Positions 28,251 through 38,438 of a stretch of DNA of 41,187 nucleotides are shown piece after piece. The notes under the pieces are model-generated. The model ran no database searches. It was not told where the DNA came from and saw only the letters and a list, made by a program, of their open reading frames with translations. The first letter of the stretch is position 1; every line of letters begins with the position of its first letter. A program made the position numbers and the translations under genes. Source of the DNA: Chara braunii (taxonomy: Eukaryota; Streptophyta; Charophyceae; Charales; Characeae); NCBI GenBank assembly GCA_003427395.1, contig BFEA01000004.1, positions 5,563,706 to 5,604,892 of the forward strand, read 5' to 3'.

Positions 28251-29045
28251 TGCCCAACGGACCGCTCAGGTGGGTGCAAGACCTACAAAGACTCAATGCA
28301 ATTACGGTTCGAGATGCGGGTGGGTTGCCAAATGTCGACCAATTGTCGAAAACCTGTGCAGGGAGGGCTATTAATAGACCTCAATTCGGGCTGCGACCAA
28401 TTCCTCGTCTACCCCGTTGACCGGCCTATCACTATCATGCCCACACTGCAATGCCTTATTCATATGAATGTGGTCTCTCAGGGTTGGACCAATGCGGTTG
28501 CAATGATCCAACGCATTATGATTTGGGTGATGCAACCGATTAACCTTCAGATAACAGAGTCATACATTGACGACATCGCAGTGAAAGGATCAATACATCG
28601 ACGACCTCGTCGTGAAAGGATCGATGGCAAAAGATGGGATGGAGGTCATTCTTGGGGTCAGGAAGTTTGTCTGACCTGAAAAAAGGTAATCGATTTACTT
28701 CGAGAATATAACCTTACTGCGAGTGGTGTCAAGTATAAGCACTTCATGTGTCAAGCAACAATCTTGAGATTCGTTTGTAATGAGAATGAGAGACGGCCGT
28801 ATGAAAAGAAGACAAACAAAATTCTTAAAATGACTGATCACATTCAAACCATAACCGAGGTGAGGAGCTTCTTGAGCACATATAGGTTTTGGCGAATTTT
28901 TATTTTTTCCTTTGCAACAACTTCGAAAGTTGGTGAGGCAAAATCGAAATTGGGGGTGGGGTGAAAAGCAAGAGATTGCGGTAGCATAACTAAAAAAGAA
29001 TTTAAGGAGGCCAGGCTGGTGCTTGGGGTCCCTGACTATAGTACC
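28251..29045 (+). pseudogene. Ty3/gypsy reverse transcriptase
   Basis: PNGPLRWVQDLQRLNAITVR DAGGLPNVDQL (28253-28345) opens it. A frameshift near 28366 is followed by LIDLNSGCDQFLVYPVDRPI and HMNVVSQGWTNAVAMIQR. Then comes the catalytic YIDD at 28563-28574, which holds the metal-binding aspartates. A 31-bp tandem duplication of this motif shifts the frame (see 28563-28624). The thumb/connection follows as IDLLREYNLTASGVKYKHFM, then ILRFVCNENER and ITEVRSFLSTYRFWRIFIFS. It stops at LGVPDYSTT where the next insertion begins. Multiple stops make it non-functional. Confidence 0.85.
28563..28624 (+). repeat. 31-bp tandem duplication of the RT YIDD motif
   Basis: TACATTGACGACATCGCAGT... (28563-28593) is followed directly by TACATCGACGACCTCGTCGT... 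(28594-28624). Both copies encode YIDD..VKGS. The first is in frame with upstream RT and the second with downstream RT (then MAKDGMEVILGVRKFV). Because 31 is not a multiple of three, the duplication introduces a frameshift. The copies differ at four bases by eye. Confidence 0.9.
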
Positions 29046-29048
29046 ACT

Positions 29049-29079
29049 GTCAGGGCAAATACCCTGACAAGGGTATTTG
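29049..29079. repeat. Overlapping palindromes at the left end of the insertion
   Basis: GTCAGGG-caaata-CCCTGAC (29049-29068) and CAAATACCC-tgacaa-GGGTATTTG (29056-29079) are two mutually exclusive perfect hairpins. A related hairpin occurs at 36121-36142. Confidence 0.9.
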
Positions 29080-29509
29080 CCGGGGGGTTTCAACGTCGGA
29101 CACTGTCCGACTCTTTCGTGAATTGAAGGACTTGATGAGACTGATGTTTGTCAAAAGTTTATTCAGACCTGACCTATGACTGAGAGATTTAAAGTTTTCG
29201 AGTTTTAGTCTGGACGCTTGTGGCGTCCGAGTATAACGATAGTAGTTGACAGTGCTCCGCTCTTGTCGAAGACGCAGAGGCGTGTGGTCATGGAAGTGGT
29301 AGAGTTAGACCTATTATAACAGCCGCGCGATTCAGAGCCGAAGTAGGCAAAAAAGAGGGATGCGTCGGGTACAGGGCCGCGACACAGGGGGAATAGGAAG
29401 AAGGGTTTTTTTTCTGGGCCGTGGGGGTTGACATCGAGCCAGAGGGTTGATATGCAAATGTCGAGGTCAAGTGGCCAACCGACGGAGGAGGGTGTGCCAA
29501 CAAAGCCTA

Positions 29510-30100
29510 TTAGGCTTCAGGCAGGCCGGATCTGCAGAGCCTTAGGCAGGCAGGGGGTGCACGTGGCCTGGTAAAACGGCCAGGTACTCCTGGGGGTAAC
29601 GACCTTGGTTCCCCTAGGGGAAAACCAAGGCTCCTAGCTCCTCGCCATTGATTTAGATCAAGGGTCAGTGGCGCTGACGAATTTTGCCTGGTTGTGGGCA
29701 AAGCAACTGCCCACAGTCCTCGGCTGGCTATAAAAGTCAGCACTCCACCCAACAGCCTCACACTTGTGGCAGTGCTGTTGGGCCATTCACCTGAGTGAAT
29801 GCTGGTTGGCTGCTACTATGGGGCGGTGCTGCAAGAGAAGAGGGAGTGTTGCTGGTGGAGTGGAGGTCTGCAAAGAATTGGAAGAGGAGAAGGGAGGCAG
29901 CCATAGCCGAGGTTGGGAGCTCACTGCCCCACCTCTGCGTGGTGCCGCGACTGGTAGGCTGCATCAGGAGTTACGCTATGTGGTGAACGACACACGTTGG
30001 GGCTATGCTGTCGGATTTACCGTGCAGCGTCAACTTTTGTGTGTATGGGGAGATATTGCCCGTCCGACAGCGCAGTAATTGTGGCATTTTTCCAAGGGTT
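29510..30100. other. Probable LTR/promoter region with inverted repeats
   Basis: Contains short inverted repeats (CCTTGGTTcccctaggggaAAACCAAGG at 29611-29638, interrupted by two bases; GGCCTGG / CGGCCAGG at about 29564) before the TATA box. No coding signal is convincing, although a plus-strand frame at 29764-30078 is open for 104 codons. Confidence 0.35.
29729..29736 (+). promoter_or_regulatory. TATA box, candidate LTR promoter
   Basis: TATAAAAG in the context CTGGCTATAAAAGTCAGC. It lies 680 bases from the TG start of the inserted segment, compatible with a U3 region. Confidence 0.45.
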
Positions 30101-32436
30101 ATGCTGTTGAAATTTTGATTTGGCGGCGTTTTTTTTAAGGGGAGGTGTTGTCGGGGTTGCCACACGATGCCGACATTTTTTTAATGTGAGTGTAGGGAGG
30201 TGCTGCTCAATCAACGGTGCAGCAACGACAGTGTATCCGGTGGGGTCGTGCTGCCGAAATTGGCGGTCGTGGCAACATTATTTTTGTTGAGGTTATACTG
30301 CCTGGTTGGCGGCACGTCGACGACACTATAATGAGGGAAAACACTGCGTCACAGTGGAGCCGTTTTTTTTTTTTTTGTGATCTGGCGGTGGTGTTGCGGG
30401 GCAGCCATGGTACCGATTGATGGCGTGGTGAGTGATGGACCACCGTTATATGTTTTGTGGCACTGGTGCATATTTAGGACTGTGCAGTGGTGCGTGGACA
30501 GGCGGCATGAAGAGATCGCAGAATGAGTGCACGCGGTGCTGGCTATTGGAGTTGCAGCGCTTGCGGTTGCGCCGGAAGGACATCTTTATTTTTTTGGGCC
30601 TCGCGGCACATGCGGTTGTCAGCCAGGGCCACCTTTATTTTTTTTGCGGCGCGCAGTGCAAGCGGGGTTTGAGTTAGGGACCATCCAGTGCTGCGGCGGT
30701 AGCACAGGACCGTCTGAGACCATTTTTGGAACTAGGTGGGACTGATTTTGAGATCGGGACCGGCATGTTCATGTGGTCATTGTGAGCGGACATGATGATT
30801 TGAGGTGGCATGGACTTGCGGTTGGTTGGGGAAGTGTCCTTGGAGGACGTCGTGCAGTAGGGACTGCGTTGAGACAATCCAGGATGTTGAGGCGACTTGA
30901 GATTGATCATGGGAGCACCCTCTTTGAGGGTTATCTCATTTAGACATCTCAGTGGACCCGACCTTGGTGTGATCGGACACTTGGAGAAGGACATGGACCT
31001 TGATTCATGAGAGATGCCACAACTTGTGGAGTTGTGAGTCGCGTATTCTACGGCGGTCATTTTCTTTTGATCGGAACATTACTCAGACTTTCTTGAGTGA
31101 GCCGGATCAAACTTCACTTAAGGTCAGTCAGCTGAATGACTCAGATTTTCTTTCACGCATGTGTGAACCCACACTTTGCTTGACCCTGTTCATTTTCAAT
31201 GTTCAAAGGAAAGGTAGAGGAAAGTTGTGCGAGTCATGCACGTGAATGAAAAAGTATGACTTGAGTATGAAATTGTATTGTTTTCCTTGCATGACGTGCA
31301 GGTAGGTAAAATTATGCTTGCAAAGGAGGTTGATTGTGTCTACATGGGTTGATGCAAAAAATTGTTTCCTTTCTACCTTCCAGTCTGTCTGCTTGTAAAA
31401 TGAATTCGATTGAAATAAAGCAGAATAAGGTCAAACGGATTTAGTCTTTTTGTAAGCAAGACTCTTTCTATCATGAATGATCTTATCTATCTATACCTGT
31501 CCAAATGATTATCATTTTTTATCTCTTCGTTTTCTTTTCGTCCAAGTTACCTAGAGTTTAGAAAACAAGAACAGTTAAAACCTACTTGCGGTGAACACAT
31601 TCTCTTTTCTCGAGGAAGCATATGGGGCGGGGGTTCGTTGCTTCAGAAGCCGACCATGTTATCGACGCAGAGTGGACCGTTCTACGGGGGGGTACTTTGC
31701 CGAGTTCGGTGGAGATAGCCCGACTTCTGATATCCGAGTCTTGTGCTCGAGCGAGGAGGAGTACCCTAGACCACTTCCTAGAGGGAGAGGCATGCAACAC
31801 TTCAAGCAATGCCCCTGATCAAGAATCATTCAGAAAGCAGTCTGTTATCCAAGAAGATTGAACAAGTATGCGGACAGGTGTGAACGTGCATAATCTTAGG
31901 TTGGCGGTAGGCTGAAATGAATGACTTTGGCAACGCGCCTCATCAAGTCAAGATTGAGGTTGTCCAACTACCATGTTGGCAACATCAATGTTATTTTCGA
32001 TAGCCAACTCCTTATTGGCGGTTGTTTGATTATTTTGTGGTGTTCGACCTGAGGCGGTCGGATTGTTTTTGATATTGTGTTATTGATGTATCAAATGAAG
32101 ATTTTGATTCTCCCCGTTATCATTTCGGATTAGATATATTCCTGTCGACTACGGTCGATTTTTTTTTATGTAATTATATGTAGATGTTTTAATTTTCTTT
32201 GGACGGTGTGTTTAAGGGACTAGGATGAATTGGGTTTTCACGCTTGGTTGAGACCGTCCTAGTCGACCGGCGTCCGATCCGGACCTAGGAGATCAGCGCC
32301 CTAGGAACGGACGATGTTCGGGTTCGCTTGGCGTTAACCATGCGTATCTATACTACAGCGAATGAGCAAATGCCCGCGGCTGACCTACCTCTACAATTGC
32401 ATCTAAAAACTTTCGTAATAGCTCGGTAGGGATATG
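30101..32436. other. Unrecognised interior of the inserted segment
   Basis: GT-rich to mixed sequence with many short frames and no domain. TGCTGTCG/TGCTGCCG-type strings recur between 30005 and 30260, suggesting old tandem repetition. Long AT-rich stretches occur at 31300-31560 and 32040-32210. Confidence 0.4.
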
Positions 32437-32516
32437 CCCCTAAGGTTGGTGACACCCCCTTAGGGAGGGAAAGCTTAGGCCCCGCGGGAACCTATCCTGT
32501 CGTAGGGGACCGCGGG
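32437..32516 (+). other. Structured leader module, copy A
   Basis: Hairpin 1: CCCTAAGG (32438-32445) pairs with CCTTAGGG (32458-32465) around the conserved loop GGTGACA. Hairpin 2: outer stem CCCGCGG (32481-32487) with CCGCGGG (32510-32516), and inner stem CCTA (32491-32494) with TAGG (32503-32506) around TCCTGTCG. A TGGCGCACTCG string follows at about 32529, corresponding to TGGCTCACTCGG in copy B. Confidence 0.65.
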
Positions 32517-32713
32517 ATATACAGTTGGCGCACTCGACTAGAACGGCGAAGGAGCGACGCGACCGCGACCGTCTTGGCGGTTCGTGGGGTTATTTTGCGT
32601 CGTTCCCAAGTTGTCTCTCATTTTCGTTTTGTTTAAACTCCTGCGTGACATGGCCGGGAGGGCTCCCGCTTCACAAAAAAAAAGGTAGGGAGCCGATACG
32701 CTCGACACACACA

Positions 32714-33094
32714 ATGGAAAGACCCTTTATAATCGAAACAGATGCGGAGCCAACTGCATTAGGTGGTGTCTTGATCCAAGAGGACAGTGAGGGGAAGGAG
32801 AGTCCGCTACGATTTGAGAGTCAAATCTTAAATGTGAATGAAAAGAACTACTCTCAGTCCAGGAAAGAGGCGTTGGCGGTCTTGCACTGCCTTCGAGTGT
32901 TTCAACACTATCTATTTGGGTCCCAATTTGTCTTACGATTGGATCTTACAGTTCTGATCGCCTCGATCAAGAACTATGCTCCTACCAGTCTCATTATCGT
33001 CAGATGGTTGATGTATATTTGGATGTTCGACTTTTGGATCGTGCATTTACCCGACGATAAGAATAAGGCGGACAAAGTGAGTAGGGTTGATTGA
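32714..33094 (+). pseudogene. Ty3/gypsy RNase H domain
   Basis: Open from ATG 32714 to TGA 33092-33094: MERPFIIETDAEPTALGGVL, then RKEALAVLHCLRVFQHYLFG, then a C-terminal ADKVSRVD. The four acidic catalytic positions appear kept: D in ETDA, E in RKEALA, D in RLDLT, and D in ADKVS. This domain would remove the RNA strand during reverse transcription. It is the best-kept domain of the element and is itself uninterrupted, but it is cut off from RT by the 3.7-kb insertion. The same frame extends upstream into the inserted leader (from 32525), so a chimeric transcript is formally possible. Confidence 0.85.
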
Positions 33095-33460
33095 AAGTCG
33101 AAGGATGTGTCAAAAGAAACGCCCCTCGTAGATGGGTTCATATCAATCCATGGGTCATATACAGTGAACGGCATGATCGTCGAGGCCAACCAATGAGAGA
33201 CCCTCCACTCGGATTTTAACCCCAGCCGAATCTTTTATCGACGACCATGGTGAAAGAATACCCGTGGGAGGAAATGATACCAGATGGATGACAGAGTTGG
33301 CCCTCACGGGGCCAATCAAGTTCACTGTCGAACCAATTACTATTGAAACGGGAGTGCAACTCGTGGACAATCAACTCGCCAGGATGAGAGGAATGTACTA
33401 TCTTGCAAACTCACTTTTGAATATGAAAGCGGTGGTTACGAAACCCGTGGAATAGATCGA
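33095..33460 (+). pseudogene. Post-RNase H linker of the gypsy polyprotein
   Basis: Coding-like pieces (DVSKETPLVDGFISIHGSYT; then 33264-33455, MGGNDTRWMTELALTGPIKF and LVDNQLARMRGMYYLANSLL) in two frames. In related elements such sequence lies between RNase H and integrase. No zinc-binding HHCC of integrase follows. Confidence 0.45.
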
Positions 33461-35564
33461 ATAGGTAGTGAGTTATCCTAGCTAACTACGTTTAGCATGG
33501 ATTGAGTTGTATACGTGTTGTGTATGTGATTGAAACTACCGATAGGGTTGTATGGGTAAAAGTCCAAGGAATGAATGAGGATAGTGAGTCACAAAAATTG
33601 TATTATACTTGATGAGCCTGAGTAGGTAAGAGTCAAAATTATCTGAAAGGGTCTCAGTACATAGTTAGGGGATAAACCAAAGTACTTAGCGGAGAATGAG
33701 GCATAGTACGGAGAAAGACTATTGAGACTCGTGACCACTATAACTTTCATTATGTACATAAACAATGATGGATAATAACTGAGTTGACTTGGGCTACCTC
33801 GAACATTCCCACGTTTTCAGCCTCACGTGTGTTCGGGTGGCCGAGTAGATATGTACGTTGGACTCACTTTGCAAAACGGGTTGAATGAAAGTGTTAGCAA
33901 ATTTCATTTGTCATATGCGAGGATTGAAATAGTGTTCTGTGAGTCTTCATATGGGCTGAGTGAATATGTTGTGCAAGTCTCTGTGTAAGGTTAAATAGGT
34001 TTGTATAGGCGTATGAAATACATCGTGTAAGTGAGTAATGATGTGTAATGTGAGTAGTGATGTGTAAGTGCATTGATTGATTGTTGTTGTTGCCCTCGTC
34101 ACATTGGAAGAGCCGATCACAAGTGGTCAAGACGATCTAAGGGTGAGGAGGAGATCATGATAAATACATCTCATATTTATATGAATGACAATTGTCCAAA
34201 TGACATGTTTCAATTATGAACATTATGTATGGATGTATGAAGCTTGATAAGGATTGTCATAATAAGTGCATCTCATTGTGTGAAATTTCTCACCCTGCTG
34301 ATGAGCCAAAAAAATCAGTCGTATTATGTTTGAAATGGAGGAGAAGTGACAATGTGATTGTAGGTCAAAGGTTCCAACCGCCGAGTGAAGACATCCAGTC
34401 ATCCTCCCAGACGTGAGCGGCAACCTAACGAGGTCTGACTTGACAAAGGCAGTCGTCTGATCCTCCTAGACATGGGCGGATCGTTGACGAAGAGTTTATT
34501 ATTGTATCTAACTCACATAAATGTTTAATATAATAGAAAAGGTCCCTATGGAAACTATTTGCTTAAAATGGAAATGGTTGGAACGTAATTGCTTTCTGAG
34601 GAGTTGAACCAGTGCATGCCCCATCGGACGAGCTTGGGCCCTAAGTATCGGTTATGCCAAAATGTTAGGCCGTAACCCCTAGTGCAGACTGTTGACTTGA
34701 GTAACTAGGCAGCGGACCTTTAAGCTTGGACCAAAGACAAGTATAACTAGTGAGGGGGATCTCCGGTCATACTTAGCCTGGAGACACCCTTGAACTGTCA
34801 CTTTGTCAAAATTAACATTTTTTATTTTTTTAAATGAAATTGAAACCGAGTAATCTGACAGAAAACAGGTCCAAATTTTGGCTCATGAGGGTCCGACGTT
34901 CTTAAAACGCATGACCCTCTGCATATACCTGGTTTTGAGCTAAGTCCACATACATCTAGGGATCTCGCGTTTTTATACCAAACTCTCATGAGTGAAAATT
35001 TTGAACTTGTTTTCAGCCAAATTTCTCAGTTTTAATTTCATTATAAAAAAGAAAGTTCATGTTGACGAAATGGCAATTATTGGAGAGCAGGGTATAACGG
35101 GAATTGTATGATAGGAAGGATTCAACCTTACCGAATAATCTGCAGGGTGAACATTGTCTTACAAGAAGCCCCCACCATGACCTTCACGCTCTAATTTAAG
35201 GCTCCCATGAGTGTGCTCACTAAGGCCCGCACCATATGCGGTGAATCGCGGATCCTTGATGGCGGTTTATCCGCAGGTGTAGGCTCGATCCTCGGTGGTG
35301 GTTGTTTTTGAAATCTAGTGACCAGAGGGAATGAGGTGGAGCCTTGGGAAGATGTGAAAGAGAAGAGTTGACACCACCTTGGCAATAAAACCGATCATTG
35401 TAGTACGGATCTAGTACCCCCGCTTACCGCAGTGTGCATGTTGAGGCCGCGTGTGAAACTTGGGTTAGAGCATCGACGGCGATAAGAGAAGCTAAGGTGG
35501 AGCCGGCCTTGAACTGTGTCGTTGCCTGGCGCCTGAAGGGATGACAAGGCTCATCAACAAAGGT
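33461..35564. other. No gene recognised
   Basis: Mixed AT-rich sequence with frames under 80 codons and no recognisable domain. GTGTAA/GTGAGT-rich strings occur at 34020-34080, and tandem GTTGTTGTTG lies near 34082. Likely degraded retroelement 3' region. Confidence 0.45.
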
Positions 35565-35572
35565 GTTTATAT

Positions 35573-35632
35573 ATAGGAAGTTTTTCATGCCCGGTCGGGC
35601 ATCCGGATGTGACGCCCGGGGTACCCGGATGT

Positions 35633-35673
<41 letters not shown>

Positions 35674-36050
35674 TTCTGCGCTCTCCTAGAGGACCCAAAA
35701 TCCGGGCTTGCTTCATTTTTTGAGAGTTGGCTGTCAGAGGGGGGAGAGGGGGGTATAAATTGTTCTTAAAGGGGCGAAGAGTGGTTAAAGGGGGGTCTAT
35801 TAGTGTGATTTTTTTTTTTCTCCAACTTTGTGAGGAATTTTGATGTGACCCTCATCCAAAAGTGGTTTGTATTGGAATTCTACACAACATATATTTTTTT
35901 TCTGGAATTTTTTTACTTTCGTTCTTTTTTTTTTTTTTTTTTGGGTGGGGGGGCTGGCCGGAACCCTGCCTGGGGGTCATGCCCGACCGGACACCTGGGC
36001 GTGTATCCGGGCACAAGTTGGGTGCCCGGGCACCCAGGAAAACAACCTAG
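35573..36050. mobile_element. 478-bp TIR element with 8-bp target duplication
   Basis: GTTTATAT stands directly outside both ends (35565-35572 and 36051-36058), a perfect 8-bp target duplication. The ends are imperfect inverted repeats: left ATAGGAAGTTTTTC, right (complement) CTAGGTTGTTTTCC. Both arms then become GC-rich (left ATGCCCGGTCGGGCAT, itself a palindrome; right CATGCCCGACCGG and GGTGCCCGGGCACC). Inside these lie a run of 35 A (35635-35669) and a run of 18 T (35925-35942). An 8-bp duplication suggests the hAT superfamily. No transposase is encoded, so it would be non-autonomous. Confidence 0.65.
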
Positions 36051-36112
36051 GTTTATATTGCATTTTGGTTTCCTGAGCGACGAGGACGTTGCTCAATGAG
36101 TTTCAGGAAGCC

Positions 36113-36142
36113 GTCAGAACAGATACCCTTAGAAGGGTATCT
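36113..36142. repeat. LTR-start-like hairpin, second copy
   Basis: GTCAGAACAGATACCC (36113-36128) resembles GTCAGGGCAAATACCC at 29049 (13 of 16). AGATACCC-ttagaa-GGGTATCT is a perfect hairpin with the same 6-base spacer length as at 29056-29079. The A:T pair at the second stem position in one copy is G:C in the other. Confidence 0.6.
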
Positions 36143-36778
36143 ATTCACATACACATTTTAGGCTGCCTAACCGACACAAGGTTCGGGAGGGTTCTCGGGT
36201 CGTCGCAGCACGCCTGAAGGTCAAGGCAAGTCATCGTGCCACCATGCTAAGTTTTTTCCAAGTGCCCCAATCAGTCGCTGGGGGTGGTGCCTTGACTTGG
36301 TCGCAAGGACCACCTCTTTTGTTTTAGTCGAAATGCAGGCGGTCTAATTGGTTCGCGTCCATTGTTTTTTATTTTATTTTTATTATGATTTTTTATTTTT
36401 AATTTTTCATACTTTTGCTATATTTTCATCTCATTACTATTATTATTACCGTTATTACCGTCCGAGACACTATTGCTATCGGATCCCAGCGTATTACCCC
36501 GCCGTGGAATGGGGCGGCGACGAAGGAGTTAGGAGTCGTGGGTTGTAGGCTAGAGGAACCGGTACGGGCGGAGCAAGTGCGAATGGAGGTCGGCCGAGCT
36601 GTTGGACATTTGAATTTGGGCTAGGTTTGTATGATCGGTTGGTGGGCGGGTCAAGGGTAGGTGAGTTTGGCATGACCGATGGAGGTAATTGTTTGGTCTA
36701 GTCGAAGTGGCTTTTTGCTCTGGCCCCTGAAGAAGCCTATGGTGGCGTCAATGAGCCTGGTTCACTTGACGAGAACCA
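36143..36778. other. No gene recognised
   Basis: Mixed sequence, with a T/A-rich stretch at 36360-36460 that includes TTATTATTACC repeats. Probably retroelement LTR or leader given its position between the hairpin at 36113 and leader copy B. Confidence 0.4.
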
Positions 36779-36845
36779 ATGAGCTTTAGCTCAATTGGTA
36801 CACTCACAAACTGTTGAAATATAGATCCAGATTCAAATTTATATA
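36779..36845 (+). mobile_element. tRNA-derived SINE, copy 4
   Basis: Box A TAGCTCAATTGG (36787-36798), centre AAACTGTTGAAATATAGATC, and box B AGATTCAAATTT (36829-36840). Diverged from copies 1 and 2, but the order and spacing are the same. Confidence 0.65.
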
Positions 36846-37517
36846 CAGTTAGATGACCATAATAAAATGATTGTAAATTACATGAGGTTGGGCGAATCCA
36901 CTGAATATCTGAGGAGTATCGTCTTGACCTTGATCATTGGGTCATGGAGAGGAGCAACATTCTTTTGCATTTGGTTGTCGAATGTCTAGTCCATCACCAG
37001 AGGAACCGATACTGCGGTCATTCCGCCATAAACCCCCCCCAAAAAGGGTGCTTTTGGTGACTCGTACCCATCGTCACTCGCATGATGTGAATAGTGATGG
37101 GGATCTAAACATCACGAGGAATCTCTTTCGTGATGCATCTCACTAGACCCCCAAAAGATCATTCCAAGGTCCCAGGTAAACAAGTGTAGTAAGCTGCTTA
37201 ATAAGAAAATCCATGATGAGTATTTGGTCCGACACAAGAATCCGGGACTTGTTTATAGTATCCATGTAGCTCCTCCTTACTTGCAGCGGAATTATGGGTT
37301 GCTGGTCTGATTGGGCGACCATGTAGATCACGTAAAAACAAGTGAGCTTAAAAATTCAGCACCCTAAGCCACATTCCGCACTTCACCATTACATGGGCGA
37401 GCTACCACGCGTTTCCCTTTTATGTCGCAACAACAATGAAACGCCCTTTGATCATTCACCTCTTGTGCAACAAGTAAGAATTGCCCTATGTGAGCTGGTA
37501 GCTCAGCATGGATACAC

Positions 37518-37598
37518 CCACCTAAGAGCGGTGACAATTCCTCAGGCGGAGGCAGGTTATACCCCTCGACGCTCTGTTCTGTCGCAGGGAGTCGAGGG
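37518..37598 (+). other. Structured leader module, copy B
   Basis: Hairpin 1: CCACCT (37518-37523) with AGGCGG (37544-37549), one mismatch, around GGTGACA. Hairpin 2: outer stem CCCTCGAC (37563-37570) with GTCGAGGG (37591-37598), perfect, and inner stem CTCTG (37572-37576) with CAGGG (37585-37589) around TTCTGTCG. Followed by GGCTCACTCGGCCGGAGCGG, then about 130 bases on by the gag-start block CGAGGCTACCTCTCATCCCA also found at 24708. Confidence 0.65.
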
Positions 37599-38065
37599 AA
37601 GTATAGCTGGCTCACTCGGCCGGAGCGGTACCCTGCTCATTGCATGTCCAAGTTGAAGGCGGTTACATCTTGTGTGACATGGCGAGGAGGACCCTTGGTG
37701 CGCACACACCCCGCACAAACGCGCATTTGGGTCGATGCGCCCGACAACGAGGCTACCTCTCATCCCATCCTCGCGTCAATACCTCTAATGCACCCCCTCT
37801 CGCCACTCTTAATCAAAGTTATCACTATGAACCATTGCGGGTCAGCCTCTCTCATTTCGCCATCATGTATTATAGTAAGGAAACGGAAAAAATATTAGCA
37901 AGGAAATTCTCATTACGATACACACCAGTACCTCCGCCACTACGTGGTCATGGGGTGTTAACGTCAACGCGCCGTGATTTTCGAGGGCTGGGAACCGTTG
38001 AGATTTTCCATGAACGATCTAAGTTGCAGTGCGGGCCCTGCGGCTGTGTAGTGGCGGAGGCACCA
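37599..38065 (+). other. Retroelement leader and gag-start remnant
   Basis: GTGACATGGCGAGGAGGACC (37675) matches GTGACATGGCCGGGAGGGCT of copy A (32644). The block at 37745-37800 matches the gag start at 24703. The open frame 37640-38074 (144 codons) runs through it but shows no known domain. Confidence 0.5.
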
Positions 38066-38150
38066 ATGGCTTAAGCTTGTGGCTCAGTGTTTAGGGCACT
38101 AGTTGTCAATACGCATTGTGAAATGATGTTGTGGGTTCAGAACTCCGCAC
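38066..38150 (+). mobile_element. tRNA-like SINE fragment, third type
   Basis: TGTGGCTCAGTGTTTAGGGCACT (box A with the GGCAC of a D-arm) and GTGGGTTCAGAACTCC (box-B-like) are spaced about 35 bases apart. The central part does not match the CTGTTGAAACACAGACC family. Confidence 0.45.
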
Positions 38151-38383
38151 CTCTGCACAGACATACCGACGGGCATTATTTGACGTTTTTTTTTGCAAGT
38201 TGCACCAGTGCAGCTTCTTCCAGTTGACGGCGCACTCGAGGGTGAGAGTTGAGTCCTTGCCCGGGTGAGCAGCGCGCGCGGGGTATCGACAACGAGGTGC
38301 AACCATGCGTGGCCTAGCGGGACGCGGTGTGGTAGGTCAGCGGAACGCGCGGCCCTTAGTTTTTATATACTACCTCGCGTTTA

Positions 38384-38438
38384 TATTTATTATTATTATT
38401 ATTATTTTATTATTATTACTTTTATTATTATTATTATT
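38384..38438 (+). repeat. (TTA)n microsatellite
   Basis: Imperfect TTA/ATT trinucleotide run of about 55 bases. Confidence 0.95.

Larger units (their letters stand above)
29048..32713 (+). mobile_element. 3.7-kb LTR-retroelement-like segment at the RT/RNase H boundary
   Basis: RT ends LGVPDYSTT at 29047 and RNase H resumes with MERPFIIETD at 32714. These two pieces are adjacent in intact Ty3/gypsy RTs, so the 3.67 kb between them is an insertion. The left end starts TGTCAGGGC, as an LTR would (TG), followed by a hairpin. A TATA box lies at 29729. Near the right end is the structured leader module (32437-32516), also present at 37518 and 39148. The flanks ACCAC (left) and CACAC (right) do not make a clean target duplication, and no second LTR is visible. 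It may be a truncated element with LTR and leader only. Confidence 0.55.
24650..33460 (+). mobile_element. Decayed Ty3/gypsy-type element, twice interrupted
   Basis: Domains occur in the Ty3/gypsy order on one strand: gag with CCHC knuckle (25450), protease DTGA (26579), pre-RT (27493), RT with YIDD (28563), and RNase H (32714). Every domain has stops or frameshifts, so the element is dead. Two secondary insertions split it: 27653-28248 inside the RT start and 29048-32713 between RT and RNase H. No integrase (HHCC or DDE region) was recognised after 33460, so either it is deleted or its divergence is too great. LTRs and target duplication were not found. Confidence 0.8.

Noticed and set aside
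28035-28679. 214-codon plus-strand ORF taken as one protein
   Set aside because: Its first third lies inside the TIR element (including poly-Phe from T29) and only the later part is RT. It is a chance fusion of two features.
32525-32560. TGGCGCACTCGACTAGAAC as a primer-binding site
   Set aside because: Begins TGG, but the three leader copies differ too much here and the complement does not resemble the T-arm/acceptor end of a tRNA.
32714-33094. RNase H as a domesticated host gene
   Set aside because: The catalytic residues are kept and the frame is open, but it sits in its normal place in a decayed gypsy element and short open domains persist by chance. Nothing indicates selection.
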